A stretch of 16,369 nucleotides of DNA, taken from NCBI GenBank assembly GCA_030835005.1, contig JAUQWT010000253.1, positions 1 to 16,369 of the forward strand, in the 5' to 3' direction. The DNA comes from Ignavibacteria bacterium (GTDB lineage Bacteria; Bacteroidota; Ignavibacteria; Tepidaquicellales; OLB5). Below, piece after piece: positions 15,556 to 16,369 of this stretch (its first letter is position 1; the number at the start of each line of letters is the position of its first letter). A model generated the notes under the pieces. The model ran no database searches, was not told where the DNA came from, and saw nothing but the letters and a program-made list of their open reading frames with translations. Position numbers and translations under genes: made by a program.

Positions 15556-15822
15556 ATGAAAAAGGGCACGCACCCGAAATACATGAAATGTGACGTAATT
15601 TGCAATTGCGGTGAAAATCGCGGCGTTTTGTTCACAACCCGATCAACTGTACCGCAAATTAAGGTTGAAATCTGCTCTTTTTGTCATCCGTTTTTTACCG
15701 GTAAGCAGAAGATAATCGATAGTGCGGGACGCGTTGAGAAGTTCAACAGGAAGTTCGCTAAGAGAAAACCAAAAACTGAAACAACTGCAACTGAAGTTAA
15801 AACCGAAGAAGCTGTTTCATAA
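15556..15822 (+). CDS. rpmE: 50S ribosomal protein bL31
   Basis: Zinc-binding protein of the large ribosomal subunit located at the inter-subunit bridge. The 88 residues start MKKGTHPKY and carry the four Cys of the C+ (zinc) form: C16-x-C18 and C40-x2-C43. The strongly conserved CHPFFTGKQK (43-52) and GRVEKFNRKF follow. Compared with the 70-residue E. coli protein it has an insertion of three residues between the Cys pairs and an acidic, Thr-rich C-terminal tail (about 73-88). The start is supported by the conserved N-terminus and an upstream AGGA. It is divergent from purN and followed by a strong hairpin. Confidence 0.97.
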   Translation: MKKGTHPKYMKCDVICNCGENRGVLFTTRSTVPQIKVEICSFCHPFFTGKQKIIDSAGRVEKFNRKFAKRKPKTETTATEVKTEEAVS

Positions 15823-15860
15823 GCTTAAATAGAGCTTTTGGATAATAATATTAATTTTAG

Positions 15861-15913
15861 AATCCTCAAATTAATTGTTCAATTATGAATATATGTATAT
15901 TTGAGGATTTTTT
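15861..15913 (+). terminator. Hairpin with T-tract after rpmE, overlapping next gene's start
   Basis: AATCCTCAAAT (15861-15871) and ATTTGAGGATT (15899-15909) form a perfect 11-bp stem with a 27-nt loop. The stem runs directly into TTTTTT (15908-15913), and an extra A-U and G-U pair can extend its base. It looks like the intrinsic terminator of rpmE, 38 nt after its stop. Unusually, the ATG of the next gene (15885) lies in the loop and codons 5-10 form the 3' arm and T-tract. A smaller hairpin, TAATTG/CAATTA (15872-15885), lies in the loop. Confidence 0.6.
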
Positions 15914-16369
15914 AATTCCCCGCTTGGCACCCTTGAATTACTTAAGGCATACTTCAGAGCTTGTTTCCGGCTGTTTTACGCTACAGGAAAGAATTGTAAA
16001 TTATTTCCCCGGCAAAGTCCGTTTAACTTTGCACTCAAGAAAATATATTGCAGATCATTGCATTGAAAAATTTCCTAAAGCAATAATTAATGAGCTTGCT
16101 GAGAGTGAATATATTTTCTTGAACTCACGCGTGATTTTTAGTTCTGAAAATCTGAAATCACTTACAAAACTTTTTAAGAAAGAATGTAATACTGCCGTTA
16201 TTCAGGATAGCGCAATAATTGCTTTTCACCTTACGAAAGATAAAGTTATCCAATACCGTGAAGTGATAAACGCTGAAGATGATAATCTTATTTCGCCCGC
16301 AGATATAGACTGGCTTGGCCTTAAGAAGATTGAATCGGGTAGTTACAGGATCATTATAAACCCGTCTGA
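15885..16369 (+). CDS. GlmU-like putative sugar nucleotidyltransferase, 3' truncated
   Basis: N-terminal 161 residues of a protein resembling the NTP_transf_4 family, which is described as a putative sugar-1-phosphate nucleotidyltransferase related to the N-terminal half of GlmU. Support: the start MNICIFEDF, then LxPLNYLRHTSELVSG, QERIVNYFP, and LTLHSRKYIADHC, with the spacing I recall for the family (M-x-I-x-I-F-(E/D)-D, L-P-L-T-x-x-R-P, R-x-G, then E-K, then T-R-x-Y). The usual Arg-Pro and Arg-x-Gly pairs are replaced by Arg-His and Val-Ser-Gly. The frame is open to the right edge. No ribosome site is visible, and the start lies in the loop of the hairpin described above. Substrate and pathway cannot be told; peptidoglycan precursor or other UDP-sugar synthesis would be typical of relatives. 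Confidence 0.68.
   Translation, partial: MNICIFEDFLIPRLAPLNYLRHTSELVSGCFTLQERIVNYFPGKVRLTLHSRKYIADHCIEKFPKAIINELAESEYIFLNSRVIFSSENLKSLTKLFKKECNTAVIQDSAIIAFHLTKDKVIQYREVINAEDDNLISPADIDWLGLKKIESGSYRIIINPS

Noticed and set aside
15821..15839. AAGCT/AGCTT hairpin followed by TT at the rpmE stop
   Set aside because: Only 5 bp and overlapping the stop codon; the 11-bp stem 40 nt further is a far better terminator.
1..16369. CRISPR array, IS element, integrase, tRNA or rRNA
   Set aside because: No regularly spaced direct repeats, transposase or integrase motifs, or cloverleaf/rRNA signatures were seen.

Overview
The window looks like a piece of chromosome from the Ignavibacteria/Chlorobi/Bacteroidota lineage. 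Four observations support this. (1) Two secreted proteins end in the SQNYPNPFNPxTKI form of the type IX secretion (T9SS) sorting domain, which is common in Ignavibacteria and relatives. (2) There is a DUF2851 gene. (3) The order is purH next to mreB-mreC-mreD-mrdA-rodA, which I recall as conserved in Bacteroidota. (4) Several gene starts are preceded by the Bacteroidota-type promoter, TTG-N18..23-TAnnTTTG. Most of the content is housekeeping. I see no rRNA, tRNA, IS element, CRISPR array, prophage or toxin-antitoxin pair.

Left part, + strand (1-5269). Two tandem paralogous T9SS-exported repeat proteins come first; the first is cut by the window edge. They are separated by a 488-bp AT-rich gap with several inverted repeats. 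An intrinsic terminator closes the second gene. Next is a 44-codon membrane microprotein that I call from its own promoter and a strong AGGAG ribosome site. It is followed by an Omp85-family outer-membrane protein with three POTRA domains.

Middle, - strand (5270-15412, read right to left). The order is purN-purH (purine synthesis, overlapping ATGA), mreB-mreC-mreD-mrdA-rodA (the rod-shape elongasome), pyrF (last step of UMP synthesis) and a DUF2851 gene. Spacings of 2 to 8 nt from mreC to rodA indicate one transcript. A promoter candidate lies before mreB and a weaker one before the DUF2851 gene. A short AATTAnG heptamer tract separates rodA from pyrF. The DUF2851 gene and the Omp85 gene converge with no base between their stop codons.

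Right part, + strand (15485-16369). A compact, mirror-symmetric divergent promoter serves purN and rpmE (bL31). After rpmE comes a strong hairpin with a T-tract that overlaps the start of a GlmU-like sugar nucleotidyltransferase gene, which runs off the window.

I do not see a clearly new multi-gene system. The best candidates for a second look are the 44-aa membrane microprotein, the terminator-like hairpin over the nucleotidyltransferase start, the symmetric purN/rpmE promoter, the altered HPxxH segment in PurH, and the nuclease-like motif in DUF2851.
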